This document shows, piece by piece, positions 17,609 to 26,827 of a stretch of DNA of 64,000 nucleotides (positions are counted from its first letter, which is position 1; every line of letters starts with the position of its first letter). The notes under the pieces were generated by a model. That model searched no databases and had not been told where the DNA came from. It saw only the letters and a program-made list of their open reading frames with translations. Both the position numbers and the translations under genes were made by a program. Source of the stretch: SAR86 cluster bacterium (lineage in GTDB: Bacteria; Pseudomonadota; Gammaproteobacteria; Magnimaribacterales; D2472); contig CP097971.1 of NCBI GenBank assembly GCA_023703615.1, positions 584,315 to 648,314 of the forward strand, given 5' to 3'.

Positions 17609-19420
17609 TTAAAATCCAGAATTGCCCTGAATAATATCTTGATAAAAATCATGGTTTAATGGTTCATAACTGGTTGACCCATTTTTTAATACATAGATAT
17701 GATCGTTTCCAATTTTATCTAAATGATAAGATTCATTTCTTAAATCATTCTTTTTTAACTTAAATGTTCCAGTAGTGTCTAAATCACCTGTTATTCTGAT
17801 AAATAAAGGTTGGGCATACTTAGGTAATGCATTTATGACGTACTTTGAAAATTCATCCCAATTAAATTTTTCTATACTGTCAAAGTTAAAAGCTGCCATT
17901 CCAGCTCTACCTTCACAGTTTGGTACTTCAACACCAAAAACATTAGCCATATTTACTTGATCAAATTTATTTAAAATTTCGCCTACTTCATTTGTTGATA
18001 CATTTTCAGATTTCCACCTAAATGTATCACCTATTCTATCAACAAATTGATAATGTTTTTTTCCTAATGAGAATCCTACATCGACTGTCTTTAATAAATC
18101 ACCAGAATTAAACCACGCATCACCATTTTCAAATACATTTCTTATTAATTTTTTTTCACTTGCTTCTTTATCTGTGTATCCATGATATTCCGCATTTTCT
18201 TTAACCTTAACTATTAACAATCCAGGCTCTCCATCTTTTACCTTTATATATTGATCATTTTTATCTTTTAAAATCTCATCAGTAGCAATATCATATTCAA
18301 TCAATTCAACAGTTCCACTTGTCATTCCTACTGTTTTTGGTTTATTTAATAAGTTTAAAAACATTGTATTAGCTTCACTAGCTCCATAAATTTCAATAAT
18401 TCTCTCTACTTTAAATCTATCTGTAAAAACGTCCCATATATCTGGACGAAGACCATTACCTACCATAGCTTTTATTGGATTATTTATTTCTGCATCACAA
18501 GGCTCTTGAAAACTTAAATATCTGCATAATTCACCAACATAAACAAATGCAGTTGTATTATATTTTTTTGCATCAAGCCAAAAGCTGCTCGCAGAAAATT
18601 TTCTTTTTATAAATGTTGACGCTCCAGAATGTATAACTGCACAAAGCCCTAGTATCAAGCCAGTGGAATGATAAAGAGGTAAACAGTTATAAAGACAATC
18701 ATCTGATGTCATTCTATATCCAGCTTCAGCAATATTAGTTGAACCCGCAACAAGTTTTACATTTGGAAATATAGCCGCTTTTGGTACGCCAGTTGTTCCT
18801 GATGTAAAAATATAAAATGCGGTATCTTTAGCTGTAACATTATCAAGTGTATTAGGTAATTGAACATCTGTGTTATCGACTTCCTCATCAATGTTAGTTG
18901 CCCATTCTGGACAGCGTTGATTTATATTTTCTTTAACCCATAGAATATCTTTTTTATTCTTAATATTTATAGAATCTAAAACCTCATGTAAGGGCTCAGA
19001 TTGTTCATTGCCAAAAATACACTTCTTAGAATTTGATGAATTTATGCAATGAATGAGTGGGTCTCCAGTAAGACTATAATTAATGAGTACACTGGTTGCT
19101 CCAAGCTTATTTATTGCAAGAAGTGTGGTTATGTATTCAGTTCTATTTTCCATGAATAGAACAACTTTATCACCGTGTTTAATTCCATTATTATCTAGAT
19201 AATTTGCTATAACATTTGATGCATCATCAATATCTTTATATGAGTGTGTTTCATCTTCATACAAAATAAAGGTTTTATCTGGATTTTTATTAACTTGTTT
19301 TAAAAAGCTATGTGCCATAGAGGCATTATCATTATCTTCTGGCCACTTATAGTTCATACTCGGAACCAAATATTTTAGCTCACCAATAACTCTAAAGAAT
19401 TCTGTTATTTTATTAATCAT
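17609..19420 (-). CDS. acyl-CoA synthetase (very-long-chain / FadD6-SLC27-like)
   Basis: A 603-residue AMP-forming ligase. FILYEDETHSYKDI opens the domain and YIFTSGTTGVPKAAIF (about 208-223) is the phosphate-binding P-loop-like motif. IIEIYGASEANTMF is the adenine/acyl-site motif, FNSGDL the ATP-contacting Asp, and FVDRIGDTFRWKSENVST the hinge region with Arg-x-Gly-Asp-x-x-x-W-K, typical of the very-long-chain acyl-CoA synthetase/fatty-acid transport protein branch. It activates a carboxylic acid (fatty, bile-acid-like or aromatic) to its CoA ester. Its start overlaps the DUF1330 gene by 8 nt. The branch is known for lipophilic acids; the actual substrate is open. Confidence 0.88.
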   Translation of the reverse strand: MINKITEFFRVIGELKYLVPSMNYKWPEDNDNASMAHSFLKQVNKNPDKTFILYEDETHSYKDIDDASNVIANYLDNNGIKHGDKVVLFMENRTEYITTLLAINKLGATSVLINYSLTGDPLIHCINSSNSKKCIFGNEQSEPLHEVLDSINIKNKKDILWVKENINQRCPEWATNIDEEVDNTDVQLPNTLDNVTAKDTAFYIFTSGTTGVPKAAIFPNVKLVAGSTNIAEAGYRMTSDDCLYNCLPLYHSTGLILGLCAVIHSGASTFIKRKFSASSFWLDAKKYNTTAFVYVGELCRYLSFQEPCDAEINNPIKAMVGNGLRPDIWDVFTDRFKVERIIEIYGASEANTMFLNLLNKPKTVGMTSGTVELIEYDIATDEILKDKNDQYIKVKDGEPGLLIVKVKENAEYHGYTDKEASEKKLIRNVFENGDAWFNSGDLLKTVDVGFSLGKKHYQFVDRIGDTFRWKSENVSTNEVGEILNKFDQVNMANVFGVEVPNCEGRAGMAAFNFDSIEKFNWDEFSKYVINALPKYAQPLFIRITGDLDTTGTFKLKKNDLRNESYHLDKIGNDHIYVLKNGSTSYEPLNHDFYQDIIQGNSGF

Positions 19421-19823
19421 TATTTATTGTCTCTATATTTAATTGTCCCTCTAGACCAGCATCTCTATGAATATGAATTTTTTGATACTCTGGATCCATT
19501 ATCATGTTGTACATTGATTTTCTATTGGGATATTTTGCAATAGCAACAGTGTCCCATAGATCCTCAACTTCCCCGCACATCATTCTACTAACTTTTGAAA
19601 CAAATAAAAATTCACCACCATATTTTTTTATCAAATTTTTAACTTCTGATGCATAAAGTGCATATGCTTCCTCACCTGTAAGTTTTGAATCCCTGCCATC
19701 ATCATAAATAGCTTTATCCTTATATTTAAGTAAATTTACCATTGATATTGGTCCAAAATCTGGATCTTCTAAAAAGCCATCGATTTGTTCTTTATTGGGT
19801 ATGATTTTATTTTCTACTTTCAT
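19413..19823 (-). CDS. DUF1330-like protein
   Basis: A 136-residue protein of the dimeric alpha/beta-barrel type. GPISMVNLLKYKDKA, GEEAYALYASEVKNLIKKYGG and DTVAIAKYPNRKSMYNMIMDPEYQKIHIHRDAGLE are the conserved blocks of DUF1330-like proteins. No enzymatic role is established for the family; members often sit in catabolic operons. It is the first gene of the 11-gene operon; the 46-nt space before it is shared with the divergent oxygenase gene. Operon position suggests a small-molecule-binding or isomerase-like accessory role, which is inference. Confidence 0.75.
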   Translation of the reverse strand: MKVENKIIPNKEQIDGFLEDPDFGPISMVNLLKYKDKAIYDDGRDSKLTGEEAYALYASEVKNLIKKYGGEFLFVSKVSRMMCGEVEDLWDTVAIAKYPNRKSMYNMIMDPEYQKIHIHRDAGLEGQLNIETINND

Positions 19824-19869
19824 ATTTATTAATTTTTGACATATTATATTATTATATCCTATTCAATTC

Positions 19870-20808
19870 TTGGAGATTATTATCAATAATAGAGTTATAA
19901 AACATACTGGTTCAAAATATCCTATTATACAAGCGCCGATGGGATGGATTGCAAGGAGTAAACTTGCATCCGCTGTATGTGAGGCAGGTGGATTTGGTAT
20001 TATTGAAACCTCATCTGGTGAAATAGATAATTGTAAAAATGAAATAAAGGTGATGTCGAAACTCACTGATAAGCCATTTGGTGTAAATTTACCTTTACTA
20101 TTTCTTAAAGACGATTCAATGGTTAAATTTTGTGTATCATCAGGCGTTAAATTTGTTACCACGTCTGCTGGAGATCCTACAAAATATATAAAAGTTCTTA
20201 AAGATTCTGGAATAACTGTTTATCATACAGTTCCTAATTTAGAAGGCGCTTTAAAAGCAGCTGAAGCTGGTGTTGATGGTTTAGTTGTTGAAGGCACAGA
20301 AGGAGGTGGTTTCAAAAGTCCAATTGAAATTGGTTTGCTTGTATTAATCCAATCTATATCTAAACAAATAGATCTTCCAATAGTTGCTGCTGGTGGAATT
20401 GTTGATGGTAAGGGAATGGCCTCTGTATTCGCAGCAGGCGCAGAAGGTATTCAAATGGGAACAAGATTTGTTTCATCTGCTGAGAGTCCCGTTCATTCTA
20501 ATTTCAAAAATACTATTGTAAATTCTTCTATTGATGGAACTTTAATTTTAAATAAAAAAGCTAAACCTGTAATTAGAGCTCTTAAAACTGAACTTACTGA
20601 AAAAATTGATCAAATTGGTGAAATGGATATGTCAGCGTTAATGAAAATAAAAGAATTATATTTTGATGGTAATATGAATGCTGCGCCTGCGCTATCTGGT
20701 CAATCGGTCGGTTTAATAGATCAAGTAAAAAATGTTAAAGATATTATTGATGAAACTATTAATGAATTTAATAAAGTTTGTAAAGATATGGGAAAGATTA
20801 AATTTTAA
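19870..20808 (+). CDS. nitronate monooxygenase-like flavoprotein
   Basis: A 312-residue FMN-dependent TIM-barrel protein. GSKYPIIQAPMGWI and LASAVCEAGGFGII form the N-terminal phosphate/FMN block. DGLVVEGTEGGGF (about 134-146) corresponds to the E-G-x-E-A-G-G-H motif, but the catalytic His of classical enzymes is Phe here. VAAGGIVDGKGMASVFAAGAEGIQMGTRFV is the C-terminal phosphate site. No ATG start exists. TTG 19870 has no Shine-Dalgarno sequence, whereas GGAG at 19872-19875 lies 6 nt before ATC 19882, which would give the family's normal N-terminal length (9 residues before the Gly of GSKYP). Oxidation of alkyl nitronates or an enoyl-reductase-like role is possible. Confidence 0.85.
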   Translation: MEIIINNRVIKHTGSKYPIIQAPMGWIARSKLASAVCEAGGFGIIETSSGEIDNCKNEIKVMSKLTDKPFGVNLPLLFLKDDSMVKFCVSSGVKFVTTSAGDPTKYIKVLKDSGITVYHTVPNLEGALKAAEAGVDGLVVEGTEGGGFKSPIEIGLLVLIQSISKQIDLPIVAAGGIVDGKGMASVFAAGAEGIQMGTRFVSSAESPVHSNFKNTIVNSSIDGTLILNKKAKPVIRALKTELTEKIDQIGEMDMSALMKIKELYFDGNMNAAPALSGQSVGLIDQVKNVKDIIDETINEFNKVCKDMGKIKF

Positions 20809-20809
20809 A

Positions 20810-22921
20810 TTATTCTACTAGATTTAAAATAAAACTATATTCTTCGGCAATTTCTTCAAATTGATTAATCCTTCCACTTAATCCACCGTGTCCACCAATC
20901 AAATTCATTTTCATCAAAATTGGATAATCTGAAGTATTAAATTCTCTCAATTTTGCGATATATTTTGCTGGCTCAAAATATTGTACTTGAGAATCATAAA
21001 GGCTCGATGTGACAAATACTGCTGGATAATCTAAATTTCTGATATTGTCGTATGGAGAATATTGTTTCATATAAAAATATTCTTCTTTATTGGCTGGATT
21101 TCCCCATTCATCATATTCAAAAGTTGTAAGTGGTATGGATGGATCTGACATAGTTGTTAAAACATCAACAAAAGGTACACTAGATATTATTCCTTTATAC
21201 AGAGACGGTTCCAGGTTTATGATTGAGCCCATTAATAGACCACCAGCACTTCCACCTCTTGCGAATACATTATTTTTATCTCCAATACCTTTGTTTAATA
21301 TTGCTCTTACCCCATCATTAAAATCATAAAATGTGTTTAATTTATTGAACATTCTGCCATCTTCATACCACTCCTTGCCCATTTCACCACCACCTCTTAC
21401 ATTAATAATGGCAAAAATAAAACCTCTGTCGAGAAGTGGTATTAAAGAAGATCTGAATGAAGCATCGATATTTATTCCATAGGATCCATATCCATAAAAT
21501 AGTATGGGTGCGTTTTCTGGGTTTGTAGTATTTTTTGAGATAACAACAGCTGGTATCTTTTTTCCATCTCTTGCTTCAATAAAAAATCTGTTGTCAGTGT
21601 AGTCATTAGAATTGAAATTATTTATATCCTTATTCCATAATTTAAGAGATTTGTTAACTTTAAAACTATAAGAATAAATAGTTGATGGGGTAGTTAAACT
21701 TGAATAAGAGTAATTAAATGAAGTTTTTTTAACCTCATTATTATATGAAAGTGCTACATCATATGCATCATCGTTCATTAATAAGGACTTGGTAGACTTT
21801 GATTCGAGATCAAATATATTTATTTCTGGTAAACCATTTTCTCTAATCTCTAGGACCAAAAATTTGTCTACCAGCAACATATCATTTATAAATACATTTT
21901 CTCTATGAGGAATTATTTCCTCCATTTGATCGATATCTCTATTATTATCAGATATTGATTTTAATATTTTAAAATTAGGTGCGTTTTTGTTACTAAGAAC
22001 TATAAACACATTTGATTCAACATGTTCTAAATAATATAAATGGTCATCAGATCTTTTTATATAGATCTTTGGTTGTTCCATAGGGGATGATGAGTCAATT
22101 AATCTAATTTCATTAGAATTTGTTGCTTCAATATTTATGTAAATAAATTCTTTTGATCTTGATGGATATATCGACATATTATATTCAGTGTCTATTTCTT
22201 TATATATAAGGACATCATCACTTACGTTTGATCCAATTTTATGAACGTATACTGAATTGGATATGAGCGTAACAGGATCTTTCTTTGTGTAAATGATATG
22301 TTTATTGTCTTTTGTCCATATTATTCTGCCTCCTGTATCTTCTATAACATCATTAAGATACTTACCAGTTTTAGGATCAAAAAATTTGATTGTATACTCG
22401 CGTCTACCGTTGTTATCCTCTGACATACCAATTAGATTATTATCATGGGATGGTGACAAAGATCCTACTGAATAGAATTGTTGTGATTTCAATTTTATAT
22501 TAGGATCTAAAAGTAACTCTTCATTGTTATTTGAATCTTTGCGATAGTATTTTTCTAACTGATCAGATTTATTAATTTTTTCATAGTAACTAAATCCATT
22601 ATTTTCTATGGGAAAACTTATCTCTTGATCTGGTATTTGTTGAAAAAGTTCTTCAACTAATTCTTTTTTAAAAGGTTTTTTTGATTCAAACCACATGTCT
22701 GCATATTCATTTTCTTCTTTAAGATATGAAATAACATCTTCTTTTGATCTAGAGTCATCTCTAAGCCAATAATAATTATCTATTCTTACATCTTCATGTT
22801 GAATAAGCTCAACTGGTATTTTTTTTGCTTTGGGTATATTCATATTTTCAGTTGAGACACATGCAGTTAGTATAAAAAAAATAGTTAAAGAAAAATATTT
22901 TTTATTTAGTAAACTTTTCAT
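20810..22921 (-). CDS. oligopeptidase B-like S9 peptidase, lipoprotein
   Basis: A 703-residue S9A peptidase. KIPVELIQHEDVRIDNYYWLRDDSR is the conserved N-terminal block, the centre is a beta-propeller, and the C-terminal hydrolase domain has FARGGSAGGLLMG (Ser near 557), SSLYDSQVQYFEPAKYIAKLR (Asp near 642) and GGHGGLSGR (His near 676). EWGNP...YSPYDNI is typical of oligopeptidase B rather than prolyl endopeptidase. The N terminus is a lipoprotein signal (FFILTAC), so the enzyme is probably periplasmic, unlike cytoplasmic PtrB of enterics. It cleaves short peptides after basic residues. It is convergent with the preceding gene with one base between stops. Confidence 0.88.
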   Translation of the reverse strand: MKSLLNKKYFSLTIFFILTACVSTENMNIPKAKKIPVELIQHEDVRIDNYYWLRDDSRSKEDVISYLKEENEYADMWFESKKPFKKELVEELFQQIPDQEISFPIENNGFSYYEKINKSDQLEKYYRKDSNNNEELLLDPNIKLKSQQFYSVGSLSPSHDNNLIGMSEDNNGRREYTIKFFDPKTGKYLNDVIEDTGGRIIWTKDNKHIIYTKKDPVTLISNSVYVHKIGSNVSDDVLIYKEIDTEYNMSIYPSRSKEFIYINIEATNSNEIRLIDSSSPMEQPKIYIKRSDDHLYYLEHVESNVFIVLSNKNAPNFKILKSISDNNRDIDQMEEIIPHRENVFINDMLLVDKFLVLEIRENGLPEINIFDLESKSTKSLLMNDDAYDVALSYNNEVKKTSFNYSYSSLTTPSTIYSYSFKVNKSLKLWNKDINNFNSNDYTDNRFFIEARDGKKIPAVVISKNTTNPENAPILFYGYGSYGINIDASFRSSLIPLLDRGFIFAIINVRGGGEMGKEWYEDGRMFNKLNTFYDFNDGVRAILNKGIGDKNNVFARGGSAGGLLMGSIINLEPSLYKGIISSVPFVDVLTTMSDPSIPLTTFEYDEWGNPANKEEYFYMKQYSPYDNIRNLDYPAVFVTSSLYDSQVQYFEPAKYIAKLREFNTSDYPILMKMNLIGGHGGLSGRINQFEEIAEEYSFILNLVE

Positions 22922-23787
22922 TATTTCTTAAACCAAATAATCAATTGGGAAGTGTTATCCATATAGCTTTGATAATCACTTCTGTTTTTTAAACTTCTAT
23001 TATCCATCATTGGACAAGAAATATATATAAACAACAAATACATTGAAAGAGGGCATATAAATGTCCATATTGGAATTATGTTTGACGATAAACCAAACAA
23101 ATAAACTGAAAACCAGAATAGAACTTCACCAAAATAATTTGGATGTCGTGAATATTTCCACAAACCATCTTTCATTGTAATTCCTTTATTTTTTATATCT
23201 GACTTAAATTGCCTCATTTGATAGTCTGATACTGTTTCAATTACCACAGCAATAATTGCTATTAAGCTAGCAAAAATTAATAAGAATGAATTGTATGTAT
23301 TCGAAATAAAAATGTAATACAAAGGTAGTAATGATAGATTAACTTGAAGTGTAGGCATTAAGTGAATGCCAAAAAAATTTATTAACTCAGATCTAATTGG
23401 CGTAGTATTTTTTAAATCAACGTACCGAAAATCTTCGTGTTTAAATCCAGGCCATCCAATAATCCAATTATGTGTCAGCCTAAGTGCCCAAAAAATTACA
23501 GGTATTAATATATAAAGATGTTTATCTGGATTCATAGAAAAGTCATTTGCTAGTGACAAAAAAATAACTATAGGAATTGGCGCAACAGACCAAAATGGAT
23601 CATATAAAGACGAATTTTTTAAAATAACACTAAATATATAAACAAATATAGTTGCTAAAATATGCCAAACTAGAATTTTTAGCCAAATATTAATGATAGA
23701 TTCGGGTACTAATATATAAGCTAAGTAGAAGGTAAAACAATAAATAAATAAGCAAGTCAATAAACTATTGAATTTATTTTTTAACAT
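22921..23787 (-). CDS. DUF1295 / steroid-5-alpha-reductase-like membrane protein
   Basis: A 288-residue polytopic protein with about seven hydrophobic segments. The signature GLWKYSRHPNYFGEVLFWFSVYLFGLSS (about 203-230) contains the HPNYFGE block that binds NADPH in the isoprenylcysteine methyltransferase/steroid reductase superfamily, and NIGWPGFKHEDFRY-like loops are typical of DUF1295. A reductase acting on a lipid or sterol-like enone is possible but unproven. Its stop overlaps the start of the oligopeptidase gene by one base. The 14-nt gap to the PsiE-like gene makes the three one operon. Confidence 0.82.
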   Translation of the reverse strand: MLKNKFNSLLTCLFIYCFTFYLAYILVPESIINIWLKILVWHILATIFVYIFSVILKNSSLYDPFWSVAPIPIVIFLSLANDFSMNPDKHLYILIPVIFWALRLTHNWIIGWPGFKHEDFRYVDLKNTTPIRSELINFFGIHLMPTLQVNLSLLPLYYIFISNTYNSFLLIFASLIAIIAVVIETVSDYQMRQFKSDIKNKGITMKDGLWKYSRHPNYFGEVLFWFSVYLFGLSSNIIPIWTFICPLSMYLLFIYISCPMMDNRSLKNRSDYQSYMDNTSQLIIWFKK

Positions 23788-23801
23788 TAGAGTTTTATTA
23801 A

Positions 23802-24215
23802 CTAATCTTCTTCTAATTTATTTCTTATATCTAATTTTTGAAGGCTTATCTTATCTTTTAAAGACATTATGTATGCTGCACCGGCTAAAATTAAAATACC
23901 TGATGCTTCATATATTATATTTATGGAAGGTAGGTCTTTGCTTTGAAGAATAATCATTCTTGTTAATGCTGTCATAGCAATAATAATAGGTAACGTTACA
24001 GGTAATCTATTATTTACATAAAACGCAAGCACCATTCCCAAGACTTCTGCATATATAAATAGTAAAAATAAATCACTTAAATTAACAGTTCTTGTTTCAA
24101 TGAGTCTCCAGATCTCAATACCAGTTGCAAAAAGAGTAGCAATAGCAATTATCATTAATATGCATCTCTCAGAAACCCATATAACTTTTTCCCATACGCT
24201 TGGTTGATGATTCAT
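23802..24215 (-). CDS. PsiE-like membrane protein
   Basis: A 137-residue protein with four hydrophobic segments. FLLFIYAEVLGMVLAFYVNNRLPVTLPIIIAMTALTRMIIL (about 46-86) is the core of the PsiE (phosphate-starvation-inducible E) family; function is not established for that family. It heads a three-gene minus-strand operon with the DUF1295 and oligopeptidase genes. Its start codon touches an inverted repeat, TTACGT-N6-ACGTAA at 24215-24232, that could be an operator. Confidence 0.8.
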   Translation of the reverse strand: MNHQPSVWEKVIWVSERCILMIIAIATLFATGIEIWRLIETRTVNLSDLFLLFIYAEVLGMVLAFYVNNRLPVTLPIIIAMTALTRMIILQSKDLPSINIIYEASGILILAGAAYIMSLKDKISLQKLDIRNKLEED

Positions 24216-24232
24216 TACGTGATTTTACGTAA
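24215..24232. promoter_or_regulatory. inverted repeat TTACGT-N6-ACGTAA before psiE-like gene
   Basis: TTACGT (24215-24220) and ACGTAA (24227-24232) form a 6+6 perfect inverted repeat with spacer GATTTT. It lies at the start codon of the minus-strand operon and about 50 nt upstream of the receptor promoter candidate. Operator function is inferred only from symmetry and position. Confidence 0.3.
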
Positions 24233-24280
24233 TTTTTTAGTAAATATAAACAATATACATAAATATAAGTTCGATCAAAC

Positions 24281-24308
24281 TTGACATAACTGCATTGATT
24301 ATTAAAAA
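24281..24308 (+). promoter_or_regulatory. candidate promoter of TonB receptor gene
   Basis: A perfect -35 hexamer TTGACA (24281-24286) is followed after 16 nt by TAAAAA (24303-24308), a 4/6 match to the -10 consensus. The gene's Shine-Dalgarno sequence AGGGG and ATG 24338 follow about 30 nt downstream. No other good promoter lies in this divergent space. Confidence 0.4.
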
Positions 24309-24337
24309 TGACATAAATATATGTTAGGGGATAACAC

Positions 24338-26782
24338 ATGAAAAAATTATTTTTGTTTATTTGTATTGTGTCTGTAAGCTCATCTTTCGTAATAGCCCAA
24401 GATAATCTTGCTATCGAAGAAGTTATAGTAACAGCAGAAAAGCGTGAAGCTAACCTGCAAGATGTTCCAATGGCACTTGATGTTTTTACTGCTTCTCAAA
24501 TTGAAGATCAAAATATCGATACAGCTAGAGATATTTCATCTTACTTACCATCTTTGATTGTAAACTATAATATTGATCCAATGTTTGCTTCAATGCGTTT
24601 GCGAGGTATTGGAGTGAGTATAAGTGATACTGCATTAGAATCAGACGTGGCTTTTATAGTTGATGGTGTATATCTAAATAAAACTGGTCTTGGTTTAAAT
24701 GATCTAGTTGATGTTGAAAGAATTGAGGTTTTATATGGACCTCAGGGAACGTTATATGGAAAAAATACAACTGCAGGTGTTATCAACGTTACAACAAAAA
24801 AACCTGTTCCTGGTGATGCAAATGCATATGTTGAAATAGAAAGTGGTGATTACAACCACACAAAAATATTAGCAGCAGCAACAATGGGTTTATCAGATAC
24901 TCTAGCGCTTAGATTAAGTGCAAATGTCAACGAAAATGATGGATACATGACAAATATGACGGACGGATCCTCTGCAAACGGAACTGATGATTCAACAGTA
25001 AGTTTAAAACTTTCATATGATAACGATGTTAGTAGCGTTTATTTTACTCATACTGATACATCAAAAAATTCTTCATGTTGCGCTGTTGATTCTATATATA
25101 CACAAAGTCCAATAATTTTGGCAGGTGTTGGTGCGCTTGGTGGGCCAGCTGGAGCACTAGCCGATACCGAATATAACAATTACGAGTATAGATCAACACC
25201 CGGAATACCTGTCTTTAACTTAGATTCAGATTTAACTTCTCTTAAAATTGATACTGAGCTAGAAAATGGGACTTTAACATTAGTAATGGCAACGAATGAT
25301 TTCACTACATACAGTTCAAATGATGCTGACTACTCACATTTGGACATGGCAACAATTCATTCAGAAAAGTATGGAGATTCTATGACAATAGAAACAAGAT
25401 TTGATTCAAATTTAATAAATAATAGAGAATACACATTTGGTACATATACTTATACTGCTGAAGTTGGTGAAAAAGGTATTGGTCAAAATGAATACTTCTT
25501 TGGTATTGGCACCGATTTTGATGCAGTACTAAACGCAACTGTTGCAGGACTAACTCAACAAATTACTCAGCTAGGAACACTGGTAGCTCAAAATTTAGCT
25601 ACGCCAGTACAAATAGCTACTCTTGGTGCATTGCAAGGTCAAGCACAAGCTTTAGGAGGTTTGAATGCACTAGTTGATGGTGGAGATGGAATATCTCAAC
25701 ATCACGTATGGTCAGATGATAGTTTTGCCGTATTTGGCAGAGTTACAACTTATATTGATGAAACATTAAGATATACAGTTGGTCTTAGATATACTTCAGA
25801 AGAAAGACAAGGCGACATGTACACAAAGACTATTACACCTGGGTATATTACAGTTGCTCCATCTATTGCAGCTGCAGCAGGGCAACCACAACTAGCTGGG
25901 GTCACAGTTTCAAGACAGACTTTAGTAGCACCTATCTGGCCGCTTAATTTAGTATCACAAGATGTTGATGCAGTTTTTTCAAGAGATGATAGTTCAACAA
26001 CTTGGTCCTTAAGTGTCCAAAAAGATATTAAAGAAGACGTTATGTTATACGCTAGGGCAGCTACAGGTTATAAACCAGGTGGCTTCAATTCTACTTTTGG
26101 ATTAACAGCTGATACGAGAGGATTTGATAAAGCTGAGAGTAATAACCTTGAAATAGGAATTAAGTCCCGACTTCTTGATAATAGAGTTCAATTTAATGCA
26201 GCGATTTTTGATTTCGAAGTTGAAGGACAACATTATATTACTCAAGATGCATCAGGTCTTGGAAGAGTTGTAGGTAATGCTACAGTACCATCTGAAAGAT
26301 TAGGTTTTGAAGCATCTGTAATTGCAAAAATATTACCAAACTTAATATTTAATGCAGGCCTTACTTTAATTGATGATGGTGACCCTGCACCTGAAACTAA
26401 TGCTGAAAACAGAGTTTCACCTGATGATGCATATGTTCTTGGATTATCATACTTTCAGCCTTTCATGGGTGGAAAGCTGTTTTCTAGATTAGACTATACT
26501 TATGATGAGGGTAATTATCAAAATAGTTCACAACCATTAGGTACATCTGGCTGGTCTGGTGTTCCTGGCTATCCAGAAATATCTCAACCAATTGAAGTAG
26601 AGAATTTAAATTTTAAACTTGGTTGGGCTAATGATGATTTTGAAGTTGCATATTCAATCAAAAATGCTACTGATGAAAAACACGTAAGATTGGTATTAAC
26701 AACTAGTGGAGTAAGTGGTTTGAATGGAATGTTCATGAATTCACCACAAATTCAAACAGTTAGTTTGAAATATAATTTTTAA
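24338..26782 (+). CDS. TonB-dependent outer-membrane receptor
   Basis: An 814-residue receptor with signal peptide (1-20, cut after VIA-QD). The TonB-box-like IEEVIVTAEKR follows, then the plug: NLQDVPMALDVFTASQIEDQ, SMRLRGIGVS, VDGVYLNKTG and VERIEVLYGPQGTLYGKNTTAGVINVTTKKP. The 22-strand barrel ends with SLKYNF, a proper C-terminal signal. Barrel strands such as LYARAATGYKPGGFN are typical of the large receptor group annotated as siderophore or pesticin-like. One extracellular loop (about 400-440) is Ala/Gln/Leu-rich and low in charge. The ligand is unknown. It is monocistronic: own promoter candidate before and a strong terminator after. Confidence 0.93.
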   Translation: MKKLFLFICIVSVSSSFVIAQDNLAIEEVIVTAEKREANLQDVPMALDVFTASQIEDQNIDTARDISSYLPSLIVNYNIDPMFASMRLRGIGVSISDTALESDVAFIVDGVYLNKTGLGLNDLVDVERIEVLYGPQGTLYGKNTTAGVINVTTKKPVPGDANAYVEIESGDYNHTKILAAATMGLSDTLALRLSANVNENDGYMTNMTDGSSANGTDDSTVSLKLSYDNDVSSVYFTHTDTSKNSSCCAVDSIYTQSPIILAGVGALGGPAGALADTEYNNYEYRSTPGIPVFNLDSDLTSLKIDTELENGTLTLVMATNDFTTYSSNDADYSHLDMATIHSEKYGDSMTIETRFDSNLINNREYTFGTYTYTAEVGEKGIGQNEYFFGIGTDFDAVLNATVAGLTQQITQLGTLVAQNLATPVQIATLGALQGQAQALGGLNALVDGGDGISQHHVWSDDSFAVFGRVTTYIDETLRYTVGLRYTSEERQGDMYTKTITPGYITVAPSIAAAAGQPQLAGVTVSRQTLVAPIWPLNLVSQDVDAVFSRDDSSTTWSLSVQKDIKEDVMLYARAATGYKPGGFNSTFGLTADTRGFDKAESNNLEIGIKSRLLDNRVQFNAAIFDFEVEGQHYITQDASGLGRVVGNATVPSERLGFEASVIAKILPNLIFNAGLTLIDDGDPAPETNAENRVSPDDAYVLGLSYFQPFMGGKLFSRLDYTYDEGNYQNSSQPLGTSGWSGVPGYPEISQPIEVENLNFKLGWANDDFEVAYSIKNATDEKHVRLVLTTSGVSGLNGMFMNSPQIQTVSLKYNF

Positions 26783-26797
26783 TTAATTATTAATTAT

Positions 26798-26827
26798 AAA
26801 AAAGGGAGTTTTTAAGCTCCCTTTTTA
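26798..26827. terminator. bidirectional rho-independent terminator
   Basis: AAAAAGGGAG (26799-26808) pairs with CTCCCTTTTT (26817-26826) around the 8-nt loop TTTTTAAG, flanked by an A-run on the left and a T-run on the right. It can therefore end both the receptor transcript and the converging cysteine synthase transcript; it overlaps the stop of the latter. Confidence 0.9.

Noticed and set aside
20802-20830. ATTTTAAAT / ATTTAAAAT inverted repeat between converging genes
   Set aside because: Consists only of A and T, has an 11-nt loop and no T-run; chance is likely in this base composition.
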